A DNA stretch of 64,000 bases from Pedobacter zeaxanthinifaciens (GTDB lineage: Bacteria; Bacteroidota; Bacteroidia; Sphingobacteriales; Sphingobacteriaceae): assembly GCF_003313335.1 (NCBI RefSeq), contig NZ_QMHP01000001.1, positions 372,001 through 436,000 on the forward strand. The letters are read 5' to 3'. Each line of letters starts with the position of its first letter. Position 1 is the first letter of the stretch. Shown here in pieces: positions 48,381 to 58,216 of this stretch. The notes under the pieces are model-generated. The model searched no databases, was not told where the DNA came from, and was given only the letters and a program-made list of their open reading frames with translations. Both the position numbers and the translations under genes were made by a program.

Positions 48381-49403
48381 ATGAACGAAAATTTGGATCC
48401 TTCTTCTGAAAATTTATCGCCAACGGAACGTGATATTGAAAAAGTGTTGCGGCCTCAAGAATTTGAGGATTTTACTGGGCAGGATAAAATTCTTGAGAAT
48501 TTAAGGATTTTCGTAAAGGCAGCTAAATTACGTGGCGAGGCGCTTGATCATGTACTTTTACATGGCCCTCCGGGACTTGGAAAGACTACTTTATCCCATA
48601 TCATAGCCAATGAAATGGGCGTAAATATTAAAGTTACTTCTGGTCCGGTGTTGGATAAACCGGGCGATTTAGCTGGCTTACTAACTAATCTAGACAGTGG
48701 TGATATCCTATTTATAGATGAAATTCATCGTTTATCCCCCTTGGTAGAGGAATATTTGTATTCAGCCATGGAGGATTTTAAGATTGATATCATGTTGGAA
48801 AGTGGGCCTAATGCTCGCTCCGTACAAATTGGCTTAAATCCATTTACCTTGGTTGGTGCTACCACTCGCTCAGGCTTGTTAACTGCACCGCTAAGGGCTC
48901 GTTTCGGCATTAATTCAAGGTTAGCCTACTATGACGCCAAGTTACTCACCACCATTGTGTTAAGATCATCGGCTATTTTAAATACGCCTATTACAGAGGA
49001 AGGCGCTTATGAAATTGCCCGGCGTAGCCGCGGCACACCACGTATTGCCAATGCATTACTTCGCAGAACACGAGATTTTGCCCAAATTAAAGGGAACGGA
49101 GAAATTGATACAGCAATTGCCCGCTATGCTTTATCTGCTTTAAATGTGGATGAACACGGTTTAGATGAGATGGATAACAAAATTTTGTTGGCTATCATCG
49201 ATAAATTTAAAGGTGGCCCCGTGGGTTTAAAAACAATTGCTACAGCCGTTGGAGAAGATGATGGCACCATTGAAGAGGTTTATGAACCATTTTTAATTCA
49301 GGAAGGTTACTTAATGCGTACCGCCCGAGGACGGGAAGTGACAGAAGCTGCCTACAAACATTTGAATAGAGTAAAACTAGGACAAACGGGCAAATTGTTT
49401 TAG
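48381..49403 (+). CDS. ruvB: Holliday junction ATP-dependent DNA helicase RuvB
   Basis: 340 aa. Walker [10 protein letters not shown] at 62-70, Walker [13 protein letters not shown] near 109-120, sensor 1 GATTRSG near 157-163, and the arginine finger in ARFG. The C-terminal winged helix runs from 260. RuvB drives Holliday junction branch migration with RuvA. ruvA and ruvC are not adjacent. The TATCTTTA at 48369-48376 is a weak -7 box, 4 bases before the ATG. The 498 bases after the stop hold only dispersed repeats. Confidence 0.97.
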   Translation: MNENLDPSSENLSPTERDIEKVLRPQEFEDFTGQDKILENLRIFVKAAKLRGEALDHVLLHGPPGLGKTTLSHIIANEMGVNIKVTSGPVLDKPGDLAGLLTNLDSGDILFIDEIHRLSPLVEEYLYSAMEDFKIDIMLESGPNARSVQIGLNPFTLVGATTRSGLLTAPLRARFGINSRLAYYDAKLLTTIVLRSSAILNTPITEEGAYEIARRSRGTPRIANALLRRTRDFAQIKGNGEIDTAIARYALSALNVDEHGLDEMDNKILLAIIDKFKGGPVGLKTIATAVGEDDGTIEEVYEPFLIQEGYLMRTARGREVTEAAYKHLNRVKLGQTGKLF

Positions 49404-49490
49404 CAAATAGCTATCTATCCGTGCCATAGCGTTTTATAGACTTGCATCAATTTATTTTTTTTGAAAAGCAATGTTTCATTTCCAATCATC

Positions 49491-49563
49491 GGTTGGCCGG
49501 GCTATCCGTTTCAAGTCCTCTCCCAATTTACATTGGGATTGCGGGCTTTACACTTCTATCCCG
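49491..49563. repeat. Dispersed intergenic repeat with TCCCAAT/ATTGGGA hairpin
   Basis: The stretch from GGTTGGCCGGGCTATCCG onward contains TCCCAAT (49521-49527), loop TTAC and ATTGGGA (49532-49538). Its sequence style, GC-richer than the surroundings, matches interspersed repeats common in this lineage. Confidence 0.55.
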
Positions 49564-49627
49564 TTTAAAATGCACTGACTTTGCTCATGGTAAAAGCAAG
49601 CTTTAGCTACTTTCACTGGTATTGCAA

Positions 49628-49779
49628 ACTAAACCCGGTAGTAGCGAAAATACTTTTTGTTGGGTGCTACCCTGAGCTTGTCGAAGGGTTGTTTGTTAAT
49701 AGTAGATGCTTCGAAGAGCTCAGCATGACAGCAATAAATGTTAATGCCAACAAAAAATATTGTAGCGGATAACGGGACT
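49628..49779. repeat. Dispersed intergenic repeat, copy B
   Basis: Begins ACTAAACCCGGTAGTAGCG and ends GGATAACGGGACT, the same ends as copy A at 15661-15752. The middle differs and includes a 21-base near-palindrome (ACCCT...AGGGT at 49669-49689) of the CCCTGAGCTTGTCGAAGGG type, found widely in Bacteroidota. A 63-codon open frame across it is not a gene. Confidence 0.7.
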
Positions 49780-49900
49780 TCAGTTTACGAAGCACTGCTA
49801 ACATTCTTTTTCTAAATCATTTACACACATGGTAAGTTGGATTCACTAATATCGACTTCAGCCGCAGTAAACAATCAGTTTGCTTTTTTGTTCATTATAC

Positions 49901-51409
49901 ATGAATATAGAATTACGTAAACTCGGTATCGAAGACTACCAAGATCTTCGAGAATCCATGCAACAAGCTTATTTAGATAGTGGAAATGGTGTTTGGAGCA
50001 AAGCGAAAATCAATGACTTATTGCGCATATTTCCAGAAGGCCAACTCTGCATTGCAGTAGATGGCAAAGTGGTAGCTTGTTCACTTTCAATTATTGTGGA
50101 TTACGATTTATTTGGTGACACCCATACTTATGAAAAAATTACCGGAAAATATACTTTCTCTACCCATACACCACATGGTAATGTACTTTACGGAATAGAA
50201 ATATTTGTACATCCAGAGTATAGAGGCTTGCGTTTAGCTAGAAGGTTGTATGAAGCTAGAAAAGAACTTTGCGAACTGCTCAACTTGGAAAGTATCATTG
50301 CTGGCGGCAGAATTCCGGGTTATCATGAGTATGCGGACCGGTTAACACCACGACAGTATATCGATAAAGTTAGAGCAAAGGAAATTTACGATCCTACTTT
50401 ATCTTTCCAAATTGCTAACGATTTCCACGTAAGAAAAGTGCTTAAAAACTACTTGCCTGGCGATCAAGAATCTAAGGAGTATGCTACGTTAATTGAATGG
50501 AATAACATTTACTATCACGACAATGTTTCTCCACGATCGGCACAAACCATTAGATTAGGTTTAGTACAATGGCAAATGCGCTTGTTCAGTGATTTGGATG
50601 CTTTTTACGAGCAGGTCAAATTCTTCGTTGATGCGGTAAGCGGTTATAAATCGGATTTTATTATGTTTCCGGAGTTCTTTAACACTCCTCTCCTACAACC
50701 TTATAATCATTTGCCCGAACAGGAAGCAATGAAAAAATTAGCTGATAAAACAGAGGAGATTGTACTTAAGCTTCAGGAATATGCGGTAGCTTATAATGTG
50801 AATATCATCTCGGGCAGTATGCCTGTAAAAGAAAATGGTAAATTGTACAACGCTACTTATTTATGCCATCGCAATGGATTGACTGAAAATTATAGGAAAA
50901 TACACATCACTCCTAATGAGAAAAAATACTACGGCATGAGCGGTGGCGATAAGATTGGTGTTTTTGATACAGATTGCGGTAAAATTGGCATTTTAATTTG
51001 CTATGACGTTGAGTTTCCTGAACTGAGTAGAATTTATGCCGACCAAGGAATGCAGATCCTTTTTGTACCATTTTTGACTGATACGCAAAACGGCTACACC
51101 AGGGTGAGGCATTGCGCACAAGCGAGAGCTATTGAGAATGAATGTTATGTGGCCATTGCGGGTTGTGTGGGTAACTTACCGAAGGTGAACAATATGGATA
51201 TCCAGTTTGCGCAGTCGGCGGTATTTACACCTTCAGATTTTGCTTTTCCAACCAATGCAGTGAAAGCTGAAACGACGCCAAATACAGAAATGATGTTGGT
51301 AGTTGATGTGGATTTGCACCTATTAGACGAATTGCACCACTTTGGAACAGTAAAGATATTGAAAGATAGACGGAAGGATTTGTATGAGGTGAAGCTACTT
51401 AAGGAGTAG
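49901..51409 (+). CDS. GNAT acetyltransferase fused to carbon-nitrogen hydrolase
   Basis: 502 aa from ATG 49901. Residues about 1-205 are a GNAT domain (YGIEIFVHPEYRGLRLARRLYEARKEL). Residues about 218-495 are a nitrilase/amidase-fold domain with the catalytic Glu (MFPEFFNTPL), Lys (NYRKIHITPNE) and Cys (ILICYDVEFPE). This fusion is widespread in bacteria; the combined reaction is not established. The nitrilase half is intact and probably active. The 73-aa gene lies downstream on the opposite strand. Confidence 0.93.
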   Translation: MNIELRKLGIEDYQDLRESMQQAYLDSGNGVWSKAKINDLLRIFPEGQLCIAVDGKVVACSLSIIVDYDLFGDTHTYEKITGKYTFSTHTPHGNVLYGIEIFVHPEYRGLRLARRLYEARKELCELLNLESIIAGGRIPGYHEYADRLTPRQYIDKVRAKEIYDPTLSFQIANDFHVRKVLKNYLPGDQESKEYATLIEWNNIYYHDNVSPRSAQTIRLGLVQWQMRLFSDLDAFYEQVKFFVDAVSGYKSDFIMFPEFFNTPLLQPYNHLPEQEAMKKLADKTEEIVLKLQEYAVAYNVNIISGSMPVKENGKLYNATYLCHRNGLTENYRKIHITPNEKKYYGMSGGDKIGVFDTDCGKIGILICYDVEFPELSRIYADQGMQILFVPFLTDTQNGYTRVRHCAQARAIENECYVAIAGCVGNLPKVNNMDIQFAQSAVFTPSDFAFPTNAVKAETTPNTEMMLVVDVDLHLLDELHHFGTVKILKDRRKDLYEVKLLKE

Positions 51410-51424
51410 CTCCACCCTTGTCAA

Positions 51425-51646
51425 TTATTTGGTAACATTATTTCTGAAGAAGAAAAACCAGATGATAAGCAACACCACTACCACAATTGGAATAATCCAT
51501 TTCATTGCCTGACCAGCACCGCCATTATCGGGTTCATTTACCGTTGGTGCTGGTTTTGGGTTTTGTTTATGGGCGTCGTAATCATGCTCTACTTCATGAG
51601 TAACATGTTTATTTTGATCGTTTATATTTTCTGCTTGATTTTCCAT
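51425..51646 (-). CDS. Small tail-anchored membrane protein (73 aa)
   Basis: A charged, Asn/Pro/His-rich N-terminal segment (about 1-48) precedes a C-terminal membrane helix (MKWIIPIVVVVLLIIWFFFF) with a short NNVTK tail. No recognisable domain. The layout suggests a tail-anchored inner-membrane protein with a disordered cytoplasmic part. Convergent with the GNAT-nitrilase gene (15-base gap). Function unknown. Confidence 0.65.
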   Translation of the reverse strand: MENQAENINDQNKHVTHEVEHDYDAHKQNPKPAPTVNEPDNGGAGQAMKWIIPIVVVVLLIIWFFFFRNNVTK

Positions 51647-51737
51647 AATCTTAAGTTTTAATTTAGTTGTTGGTAATATTTTAATCTTACTACTTAAACA
51701 ATAAAGCTATTAAAAGGTTTTTTGGGCTAATTGCTAT

Positions 51738-51745
51738 TATCTTTG
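51738..51745 (+). promoter_or_regulatory. -7 box of queG
   Basis: TATCTTTG matches TAnnTTTG exactly; it ends 7 bases before the queG ATG, implying a very short 5' leader. The -33 element is unclear. Confidence 0.45.
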
Positions 51746-51752
51746 CAGTGCA

Positions 51753-52685
51753 ATGTTAAACAAGCAAGTACAGTACAGCCAAATGATTAAGCAAGAAGCG
51801 CTACGCTTAGGCTTTATGAGCTGTGGTATTGCTAAGGCAGATTTTTTAGAAAAAGAAGCGCCTAGATTAGAGCATTGGCTGAAAAATAATCATCATGGAG
51901 AAATGGCCTACATGGAAAACCATTTCGATAAACGACTTGACCCCAGATTATTGGTTGATGATGCCAAGTCTGTCGTTTCCTTAACACTAAATTATTATAC
52001 CGGTCAACAGCAACTTGACCCGCAGGCACCTAAAATTTCCAAATATGCTTACGGCACGGATTATCATCACGTAATTAAGGAAAAATTACAGGAATTGATG
52101 GCTTACATTCGTGAAAATATTGGCGAAGTTAGCGGCCGTTGCTTTGTTGACTCTGCCCCGGTGATGGATAAAGCTTGGGCTGAAAAAGCGGGTTTAGGTT
52201 GGCGTGGCAAAAATTCAAACTTAATTAGCAAGCAAGTTGGCTCTTTCTTTTTTTTAGCGGAGCTGATTATTGATCTGGATTTGGCTTATGACAACCCCTT
52301 CCCTACGGATCATTGTGGATCTTGCACTCGTTGTATTGATGCCTGCCCTACCGATGCGATAGTTGCGCCATACGTAGTTGACGGGAGTAAGTGCATTTCG
52401 TACCTTACCATTGAGCTGAAAAACGAAATTCCAGCTGAATTTAAAGGAAAAATGGATAACTGGATGTTCGGTTGCGATGTTTGCCAAGATGTATGCCCTT
52501 GGAATAGATTTTCGACACCACATCAAGAGCAACAATTTGAACCCAAAGAAAATTTACTTGGGCTCAGTACAAGCGAATGGACCGACTTAACCGAAGATGT
52601 GTTTAGGAAGGTATTCAAAAATTCGGCAGTGAAAAGAACTAAATTTAGTGGTTTAAAAAGAAACATTGATTTTTTGAAACAATGA
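51753..52685 (+). CDS. queG: Epoxyqueuosine reductase
   Basis: 310 aa. QueG reduces epoxyqueuosine in tRNA to queuosine, using cobalamin and two 4Fe-4S clusters. The cluster ligands lie in [16 protein letters not shown] and [10 protein letters not shown] near residues 190-250. The N-terminal part carries the cobalamin-dependent domain, including [28 protein letters not shown]. Length is normal (QueG without the HEAT extension). The next gene overlaps the stop with ATGATGA, so translation is coupled. Confidence 0.96.
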   Translation: MLNKQVQYSQMIKQEALRLGFMSCGIAKADFLEKEAPRLEHWLKNNHHGEMAYMENHFDKRLDPRLLVDDAKSVVSLTLNYYTGQQQLDPQAPKISKYAYGTDYHHVIKEKLQELMAYIRENIGEVSGRCFVDSAPVMDKAWAEKAGLGWRGKNSNLISKQVGSFFFLAELIIDLDLAYDNPFPTDHCGSCTRCIDACPTDAIVAPYVVDGSKCISYLTIELKNEIPAEFKGKMDNWMFGCDVCQDVCPWNRFSTPHQEQQFEPKENLLGLSTSEWTDLTEDVFRKVFKNSAVKRTKFSGLKRNIDFLKQ

Positions 52686-53521
52686 TGAAAAAGGTATTAT
52701 TGATGATGTTATGCGGCACTTTCTTATCATGCACAGTGCAGCAGCTAAAATTTGCCAAACGTGATGCAAGTGCATTAAGCGGTAGTCAATTTTCAAAAAG
52801 CATTGCTGATACAAGTTTAACGCTTGAAGCACGAGAACAAATCATTTTTGAGGAAATTAAAAACGGAAATGTTCCTGATTTTTTTAGAAAGTTAGCCACA
52901 ATTGACGTTACGCAAACCATCAACGGGAAGTTGTATCATTTAAGTTATCAAGTTGCGCCAGATTATTTGCTTATTGGGAACGATGAAGATTTCTTTTATA
53001 CACCAACTACGCCAATGTTAGCGCAAAAAATTGCCAATTTAAGCAAAGCAATGCTACCAACTAAAAAAATGGTGGACGATATTTATGCCAATGCTTTAAT
53101 AAAATTGGCACCTCAGCCTATTCCGCCAAGTAAACTGATGACTACAGTTCCTGTTTTTATAGCTCATAACAATATCGTAATTAAACAGCTGGATAGCTTG
53201 AAGAAAAGGCATTTACAATCTGAATTAACTGCAGGAAACAAAAAAGACATCATTATTTCCAATAAAATATATGGTCAACCTACGCCCAGAGTGGTCATTT
53301 ATGGTTGGCATAAATTAGATGGAAAAGCAATTCAACCGGTTTATAATAAACACACCAACACCTGGGCTGATTACAGTCACGGGGTGAGATTAGTGTTGAA
53401 CGACGCGATTTTAAATGGCAAAAAAGTGAGACTTGCTGATATTTTAAAAGATCCTGTACTGCATGTACTGCTGAGCGATGAAGGAGTAATTGCCAATGCT
53501 ACCTATCCAATAGCTAATTAA
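52682..53521 (+). CDS. Lipoprotein of unknown function, coupled to queG
   Basis: 279 aa. Lipobox FLSC with Cys17. Mature protein about 262 residues, mixed alpha/beta; [35 protein letters not shown] and [36 protein letters not shown] are conserved-looking stretches. The latter resembles domains in uncharacterised secreted proteins, and I assign no function. Overlaps the queG stop by 4 bases and is convergent with the Mpg gene; the two stop codons overlap (53518-53521). Confidence 0.78.
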   Translation: MMKKVLLMMLCGTFLSCTVQQLKFAKRDASALSGSQFSKSIADTSLTLEAREQIIFEEIKNGNVPDFFRKLATIDVTQTINGKLYHLSYQVAPDYLLIGNDEDFFYTPTTPMLAQKIANLSKAMLPTKKMVDDIYANALIKLAPQPIPPSKLMTTVPVFIAHNNIVIKQLDSLKKRHLQSELTAGNKKDIIISNKIYGQPTPRVVIYGWHKLDGKAIQPVYNKHTNTWADYSHGVRLVLNDAILNGKKVRLADILKDPVLHVLLSDEGVIANATYPIAN

Positions 53522-54123
53522 CCATTATTGGGTTTACTCACAAAACGATTCCCCTTGATGTAAAATCGGAATGGCCAAAGTGCGTGTTCCTGTGCATAAG
53601 CTACACCTATACGTGTAGTAGAAACGATTTGGCCTTCATCCACATCGGCTGCCTGCTCAATCCAAATTTCATCTGCTGTTAAAAATTTAGCATTGATTTG
53701 CTTATCGATTCCCAAAGCTTGAGCTAATGCGCCGGGGCCTGCCGTAATACGTGGTGCAAGTTTTTGCATTTTTCTTCGCTTTAACATCACATCTATACCG
53801 GTGGTTGGCTCAATACCTCTTATTAATATCGCCTGGGGATTTCCTTCTTTACCGCTTACTACGTTAAGCAAATGATGAATGCCATAACATAGGTACACAT
53901 AAGTAACGCCACCTGCCAAGTACATGGTAGCAGTTCGGTTTGTATTTTTACCACCGTAAGCATGGCAGGCCTTATCAATTATGCCGTCGTAAGCTTCCGT
54001 TTCAGTAATGATTCCACCAGTTAGCTCACCATTAATATTGGTAAAAAGCCTTTTCCCCAAAAGCTGCTTAGCTAGGCTAACCACATCCTCTTGGAGATAG
54101 AAATCTGCAGGCAGTTTAGACAT
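53518..54123 (-). CDS. DNA-3-methyladenine glycosylase (Mpg/AAG family)
   Basis: 201 aa. It excises alkylated purines in base-excision repair. The catalytic glutamate is in GGIITETEAYDG (about 37-48), and the following Tyr/His features and the TMYLAGGVTYVYLCYGIHHLLNVV segment match the AAG fold. Its start overlaps the fRMsr gene stop by 8 bases, suggesting coupling in the same operon. Last gene of the minus-strand run that starts at 62245. Confidence 0.95.
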   Translation of the reverse strand: MSKLPADFYLQEDVVSLAKQLLGKRLFTNINGELTGGIITETEAYDGIIDKACHAYGGKNTNRTATMYLAGGVTYVYLCYGIHHLLNVVSGKEGNPQAILIRGIEPTTGIDVMLKRRKMQKLAPRITAGPGALAQALGIDKQINAKFLTADEIWIEQAADVDEGQIVSTTRIGVAYAQEHALWPFRFYIKGNRFVSKPNNG

Positions 54124-54592
54124 CCAAAAACCTCAAAATTTCGGTTAAATATTTAGCATCTATTTCATCAAAATGAGATAAATGTTCACTATCCACATCT
54201 AACACACCGATGATTTCGCCCCGCATAAACAATGGTAGTACAATTTCTGATTTAGAAGCAGAAGCACAGGCAATGTGCCCCGGAAACTCATCTACGTTAG
54301 GTACAATTAGTGTTTGTTCTTGCTCCCAACTGCTGCCACACACACCTTTGCCTTTTTTTATACGGGTACAAGCAACTGGACCTTGAAATGGGCCTAATAC
54401 TAATTCATCATCTTTAATAAGATAAAAGCCTACCCAAAACCAATTGAATTGTTCTTTCATTGCTGCACAAACGTTGGCCAAATTGGCAATTAGATCTGTT
54501 TCGCCGGTTAATAATGCTTGTATTTGAGGTAAAATAGATTGGTATTGTTCTTCTTTTGAAGCTTCTTTTAAAATTGTTAAATCTTCTGCCAT
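54116..54592 (-). CDS. GAF-domain free methionine-(R)-sulfoxide reductase-like protein
   Basis: 158 aa from ATG 54592. It is a single GAF domain of the fRMsr (MsrC) type, which reduces free Met-R-sulfoxide. The cysteines expected in this family appear in PVACTRIKKGKGVCGSS and HIACASASKSEIVLP. Operon with the glycosylase, overlapping by 8 bases; DinB lies upstream. An oxidative and alkylation stress theme is plausible. Two codons upstream an alternative ATG exists. Confidence 0.9.
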   Translation of the reverse strand: MAEDLTILKEASKEEQYQSILPQIQALLTGETDLIANLANVCAAMKEQFNWFWVGFYLIKDDELVLGPFQGPVACTRIKKGKGVCGSSWEQEQTLIVPNVDEFPGHIACASASKSEIVLPLFMRGEIIGVLDVDSEHLSHFDEIDAKYLTEILRFLDV

Positions 54593-54666
54593 GCACAAAT
54601 TTAACTATAAATTCGCCAACGTTTCAATTAAAAATTGGCTTATGAAACTGTGATGAAATTAAGTTA

Positions 54667-55761
54667 TCAAAATAACAAACGTTGTTCATCTATTTTGCTT
54701 CTTGATTTTGACTCGTGAAAATTAGAAAATCCTACACCAATTAAACGCACTAATTTGCCTTCAAAATCGGCATTTTCTAACAGTGCCTGTGCAGCATTAT
54801 AGGCTTCATCTTCCTCTGTTATAGGCTGCTCAAAAGATATGCTCCTAGTAATCTGTTTAAAGTCTGCAAACTTAATTTTGAGCGTTAATGTTCTGCCGTA
54901 AAGTTGGTATTGCTTAACTCTTTTAAAAGCCGACTGTGTGATTTGCAACAAGCGTTCGCTCAGCTCGCTGCCCTTATCCAAATCATAGCCAAAAGTATCT
55001 TCAGAACTTACCGATTTAATTTCACGATCAGGCTTAACAGCACGATTGTCGATTCCACGGACGATATTGTAGAAAAACTTTCCGGACTTGCCAAATAGTA
55101 AAGTTAACCGCTCTTCACTTAGTTTTTTCAAGTCGCTTCCTTTACGTATGTGCTGCATTTTCATGCGCTCAGCGGTTACTTTTCCTACGCCATGAAATTT
55201 TTCCACTGGAAGTTTTTCCATGAACTGTTCAATTTTAGATGGACCTATAAAGGTTAAACCATCAGGCTTGTTCATGTCAGAAGCAATTTTAGCTACAAAT
55301 TTATTGATTGAAACCCCTGCCGAGGCCGTAAGATTCAACTCGTTTTTAATCGCTTTTTTAATTTCTTCAGCGATGGTAATTGCAGAACCTATATTCAGTT
55401 TGTCGTGGGTAACATCCAAGTAAGCTTCATCCAGTGAAAGCGGTTCAATTAAATCGGTGTACCTGCTAAAAATTTCCCTAATTTGCTTAGAAACTTCTTT
55501 GTAGGCACTGAACCTTGGGTAAACGAAAATAGCATAGGGACATAATTGCTGTGCTTTTTTTGATGACATTGCCGAGCGGATTCCGTACGCCCTCGCTTCG
55601 TAACTTGCTGTTGCTACAACACCACCCCTTCCATCTGGAGAGCCCCCAACTACTAAAGGTTTTCCTCTTAATTCCGGAAAATCACGTTGTTCAACCGAGG
55701 CATAAAACGCATCCATATCCACGTGAATAATTTTGCGAAATTTTGCTGCCTCGTTTTTCAT
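54667..55761 (-). CDS. dinB: DNA polymerase IV
   Basis: 364 aa Y-family translesion polymerase. Metal ligands: IHVDMDAFYASVEQRD at 13-28 and SLDEAYLDV near 103-111. Helix-hairpin-helix and little-finger domains follow to the end. The C-terminal FHESKSRSKIDEQRLLF may include a clamp-binding motif (DEQRLLF). Its start overlaps the preceding gene's stop by four bases. With Mpg and fRMsr genes nearby it makes up a repair cluster. Confidence 0.96.
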   Translation of the reverse strand: MKNEAAKFRKIIHVDMDAFYASVEQRDFPELRGKPLVVGGSPDGRGGVVATASYEARAYGIRSAMSSKKAQQLCPYAIFVYPRFSAYKEVSKQIREIFSRYTDLIEPLSLDEAYLDVTHDKLNIGSAITIAEEIKKAIKNELNLTASAGVSINKFVAKIASDMNKPDGLTFIGPSKIEQFMEKLPVEKFHGVGKVTAERMKMQHIRKGSDLKKLSEERLTLLFGKSGKFFYNIVRGIDNRAVKPDREIKSVSSEDTFGYDLDKGSELSERLLQITQSAFKRVKQYQLYGRTLTLKIKFADFKQITRSISFEQPITEEDEAYNAAQALLENADFEGKLVRLIGVGFSNFHESKSRSKIDEQRLLF

Positions 55762-56708
55762 TCCTCTAAAATAAAACTTTCATATGCTCTTTCAGCCCAA
55801 AATTGATAGTTTTTTGAAGCGTAAGGCGTTCCATTGAAAATCGTGTGGATGAACCCATTTTTTTCGACTAAAACGGTATGGTAAATTTTTGCCTCTGGAT
55901 TTTTAAGCAGTAGCAAACTTACATTGTTGCGGCTATTACTCCATTTTAGGCAGGTAGCTGTTTCTTCTTTTTTAAGCTTTTGTAGGTCATTGGCCATCAA
56001 TTTGCTTCTATACCAAGTGCCGCCAGTTGGCGATACCAGGGGTTTGCCGTTAAACACCACTACACTGTCATTATAAGCTATTACTTGTAAAGAATTGTTT
56101 TTGTTGTTAAGCCATTGCTTTAATTTGGCTTGATGCTTTTCTGGTTCGTAACCATAATTGGCATCCAAAAAACCTAGGCGGTTAATGTAAGAAGGGATGT
56201 TATTGTAAGCATTAATGAAACCGAAAATGAAACTACCACCCCCGCTGTGGGCGCACAAGGTTATTTTGGGTGTTAGTGTCTTATACTTTAACTGAATTTG
56301 GCTAATCAACGTGGCAATTAAACTATCAGCATTTTGATGATTTTTTCGCCAAGAAGGCCAACTTTTGAGGTTATTTTCGGCATAAACTACAATGTAATTT
56401 TTTGTGGTGTCATTTTTCCTAATGAATTGAGTTTGTGCACCAATATGTTGGATGTCGAAATGCCAGTCAACGCCAGGTTTTAACTTTTTACCGAAGGTTT
56501 GTGCTGTAGTATTACCGTTGGGCAGAGCGTAAATAATGAGTTCGGTAGGCTTACTGTTGCTAATTTTACCCTCGTCAAACGTGAGTGTAACGCTGCTATC
56601 CGGCAAAAGCACAACTTGAGAAGTAGCGTTGTGAAAAGAGGTTTGTGCTAGTACATTACAATAACCCAGTAGCGAGGACGAAAGCAAAGCGAACAAATAT
56701 CTCATCAT
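55758..56708 (-). CDS. Secreted alpha/beta-hydrolase-like protein
   Basis: 316 aa (315 from the second Met). Signal peptide LFALLSSSLLGYCNVLAQ. The nucleophile elbow of the alpha/beta-hydrolase fold appears as LCAHSGGGSF (about 155-165), an H-S-G-G-G variant of GxSxG. A preceding VYAENNLKSWPSWRKNHQNADSL and later aspartates could complete the triad. Substrate unknown. Coupled to dinB by a four-base overlap and preceded by an outer-membrane-like lipoprotein gene. Confidence 0.75.
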   Translation of the reverse strand: MMRYLFALLSSSLLGYCNVLAQTSFHNATSQVVLLPDSSVTLTFDEGKISNSKPTELIIYALPNGNTTAQTFGKKLKPGVDWHFDIQHIGAQTQFIRKNDTTKNYIVVYAENNLKSWPSWRKNHQNADSLIATLISQIQLKYKTLTPKITLCAHSGGGSFIFGFINAYNNIPSYINRLGFLDANYGYEPEKHQAKLKQWLNNKNNSLQVIAYNDSVVVFNGKPLVSPTGGTWYRSKLMANDLQKLKKEETATCLKWSNSRNNVSLLLLKNPEAKIYHTVLVEKNGFIHTIFNGTPYASKNYQFWAERAYESFILEE

Positions 56709-56718
56709 TTTAATCAGA

Positions 56719-57465
56719 TTATTTTTTAGGCTTTCGTCCCAAATTAATTACCGCTCCAACGCTAAACACCGAGTGCCCCGCATTAAGGTATTTTCTATTG
56801 CGTAAGCCGATGTTACTTCCACTGGTATATTGCAATTGAAATTGTTCGCTCAGTACCATTCTGGTGAAGAAAACAGGTTCAATGAATATGTTATCCTCAT
56901 TTGGCGTGGGAACACCGTTTAATTTAAAATCGTTAGTTGATACGAAGCTCAAACGCCAAGCAGTACCATAGTTAAGCCCAAAATCAATCCCCAACAAACG
57001 TACTTTACTGGTTTTTTTTGAAGTGTAATTGGCTTGAACAAAAGTTTTGGTATACTTAGCATCATAAATGTCACTACTTATTAAAACCCCATCGTCAAAA
57101 TCTCTAAATACACGAAAGCTATTTGCGGTTCCCATCCCTGCGTAGAATTCTAAAATCCTATTGTCATCTGGTCCAAAGGTTTTAAAATATCCGCCAGCAA
57201 TTTCAAAATACCGATGGTCAATATCCTTCCGCTTTTTTTGAATATCCAAAAAACCGAAATTTACCATTGCTGCCAAGTGGTCACTTACGGCATAAGCACT
57301 ATTCACATTTACATTACCTCTCAACGAAACGTGTGCACCTCCGGCAAATTCGCCTTTGGTAGTAAGCATTGGTGTGTTTGGAACACCTGGCATATAAATG
57401 GACGAACAGCTGCTAAAAAAAATACTAGCAAATAAAATAATGGTTAAATAGGATTTGGACAGCAT
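56719..57465 (-). CDS. Putative outer-membrane beta-barrel lipoprotein
   Basis: 248 aa. Lipobox FFSSC with Cys20. The mature part has alternating strands (FAGGAHVSLRGNVNVNSAYAV, FLDIQKKRKDIDHRYFEIAGGYF, YTSGSNIGLRNRKYLNAGHSVFSVGAVINLG) typical of a small beta-barrel of outer membrane type. No defined family. 35 bases downstream of truC, 10 bases before the hydrolase-like gene, in the same run. Confidence 0.75.
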   Translation of the reverse strand: MLSKSYLTIILFASIFFSSCSSIYMPGVPNTPMLTTKGEFAGGAHVSLRGNVNVNSAYAVSDHLAAMVNFGFLDIQKKRKDIDHRYFEIAGGYFKTFGPDDNRILEFYAGMGTANSFRVFRDFDDGVLISSDIYDAKYTKTFVQANYTSKKTSKVRLLGIDFGLNYGTAWRLSFVSTNDFKLNGVPTPNEDNIFIEPVFFTRMVLSEQFQLQYTSGSNIGLRNRKYLNAGHSVFSVGAVINLGRKPKK

Positions 57466-57500
57466 ATGGTTAATAACAGCAATAAATAGAGAAAATTGTT

Positions 57501-58184
57501 TTAAAGCGTAAAATTCATCAAATCAAGCATTCTTTTAAACTCTGGTTGTAAACTAGCAGATATGGTAATTTTTTGTGAACTAACAGGATGTACAAAACTG
57601 AGCGTTAACGCATGTAACATCATGGTGTTCATCTCTAAATGCTCCTTAAAATAGCGATTTTGTTTGTTACAACCATGTGGCCTATCGCCAATTATTGGAT
57701 GAAAAATATGGGCAAAATGTTTACGCAACTGGTGCATACGACCTGTTTTTGGATTGGCTTTAACTAAGCTATACCTCGATGTTTCATGTTTTCCGATGGC
57801 AAATGGCATTTCTGCCTGCTGCAAAGTGACGAATTTGGTTTGAGCGTCCTGCAAAGTGCCATTTTCTTTGGCCAAAGGATAATCAATTTCTAATTCTGGT
57901 GGAGTATAGCCCCTAACAATTGCCAAGTAGTGTTTATCCACTAAGCCTTCCTGAAATTGCTTCTGCATAGCGATTTCAGTACTTTTATCGAAAGCAAAAA
58001 GTAGTACCCCTGAGGTTTTTCTATCCAAACGGTGCGTTGGATTTACCTGCCTACCCACTTGGTCCCTTAATAATTGCAAAGCAAATTCCTTTGCATCATC
58101 TGCTATTTTAGAACGGTGCACCAATAAGCCATGAGGTTTATTGATTGCAATGAGATGCTCGTCCTGATATAAAATTTCTAACAC
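57501..58184 (-). CDS. truC: tRNA pseudouridine synthase C (RluA family)
   Basis: 227 aa. Close to E. coli TruC in layout: MLEILYQDEHLIAINKPHGLLVHRS at the start, the catalytic aspartate in HRLDRKTSGVLLFA (about residue 54), then PKTGRMHQLRKHFAHIFHPIIGD. TruC makes pseudouridine-65 in tRNA-Ile and tRNA-Asp. It is smaller than RluC/RluD because no S4 domain precedes. Lies between HDAC-like and outer-membrane protein genes with short gaps. Confidence 0.88.
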   Translation of the reverse strand: MLEILYQDEHLIAINKPHGLLVHRSKIADDAKEFALQLLRDQVGRQVNPTHRLDRKTSGVLLFAFDKSTEIAMQKQFQEGLVDKHYLAIVRGYTPPELEIDYPLAKENGTLQDAQTKFVTLQQAEMPFAIGKHETSRYSLVKANPKTGRMHQLRKHFAHIFHPIIGDRPHGCNKQNRYFKEHLEMNTMMLHALTLSFVHPVSSQKITISASLQPEFKRMLDLMNFTL

Positions 58185-58216
58185 GCAACGAAGATAAGCA
58201 TTGTTGTTTTGCTTTT

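Noticed and set aside
49581..49772. 63-codon frame in the repeat spacer
   Set aside because: It crosses the ends of dispersed repeat copy B and contains the CCCTGAGC palindrome; not a gene.
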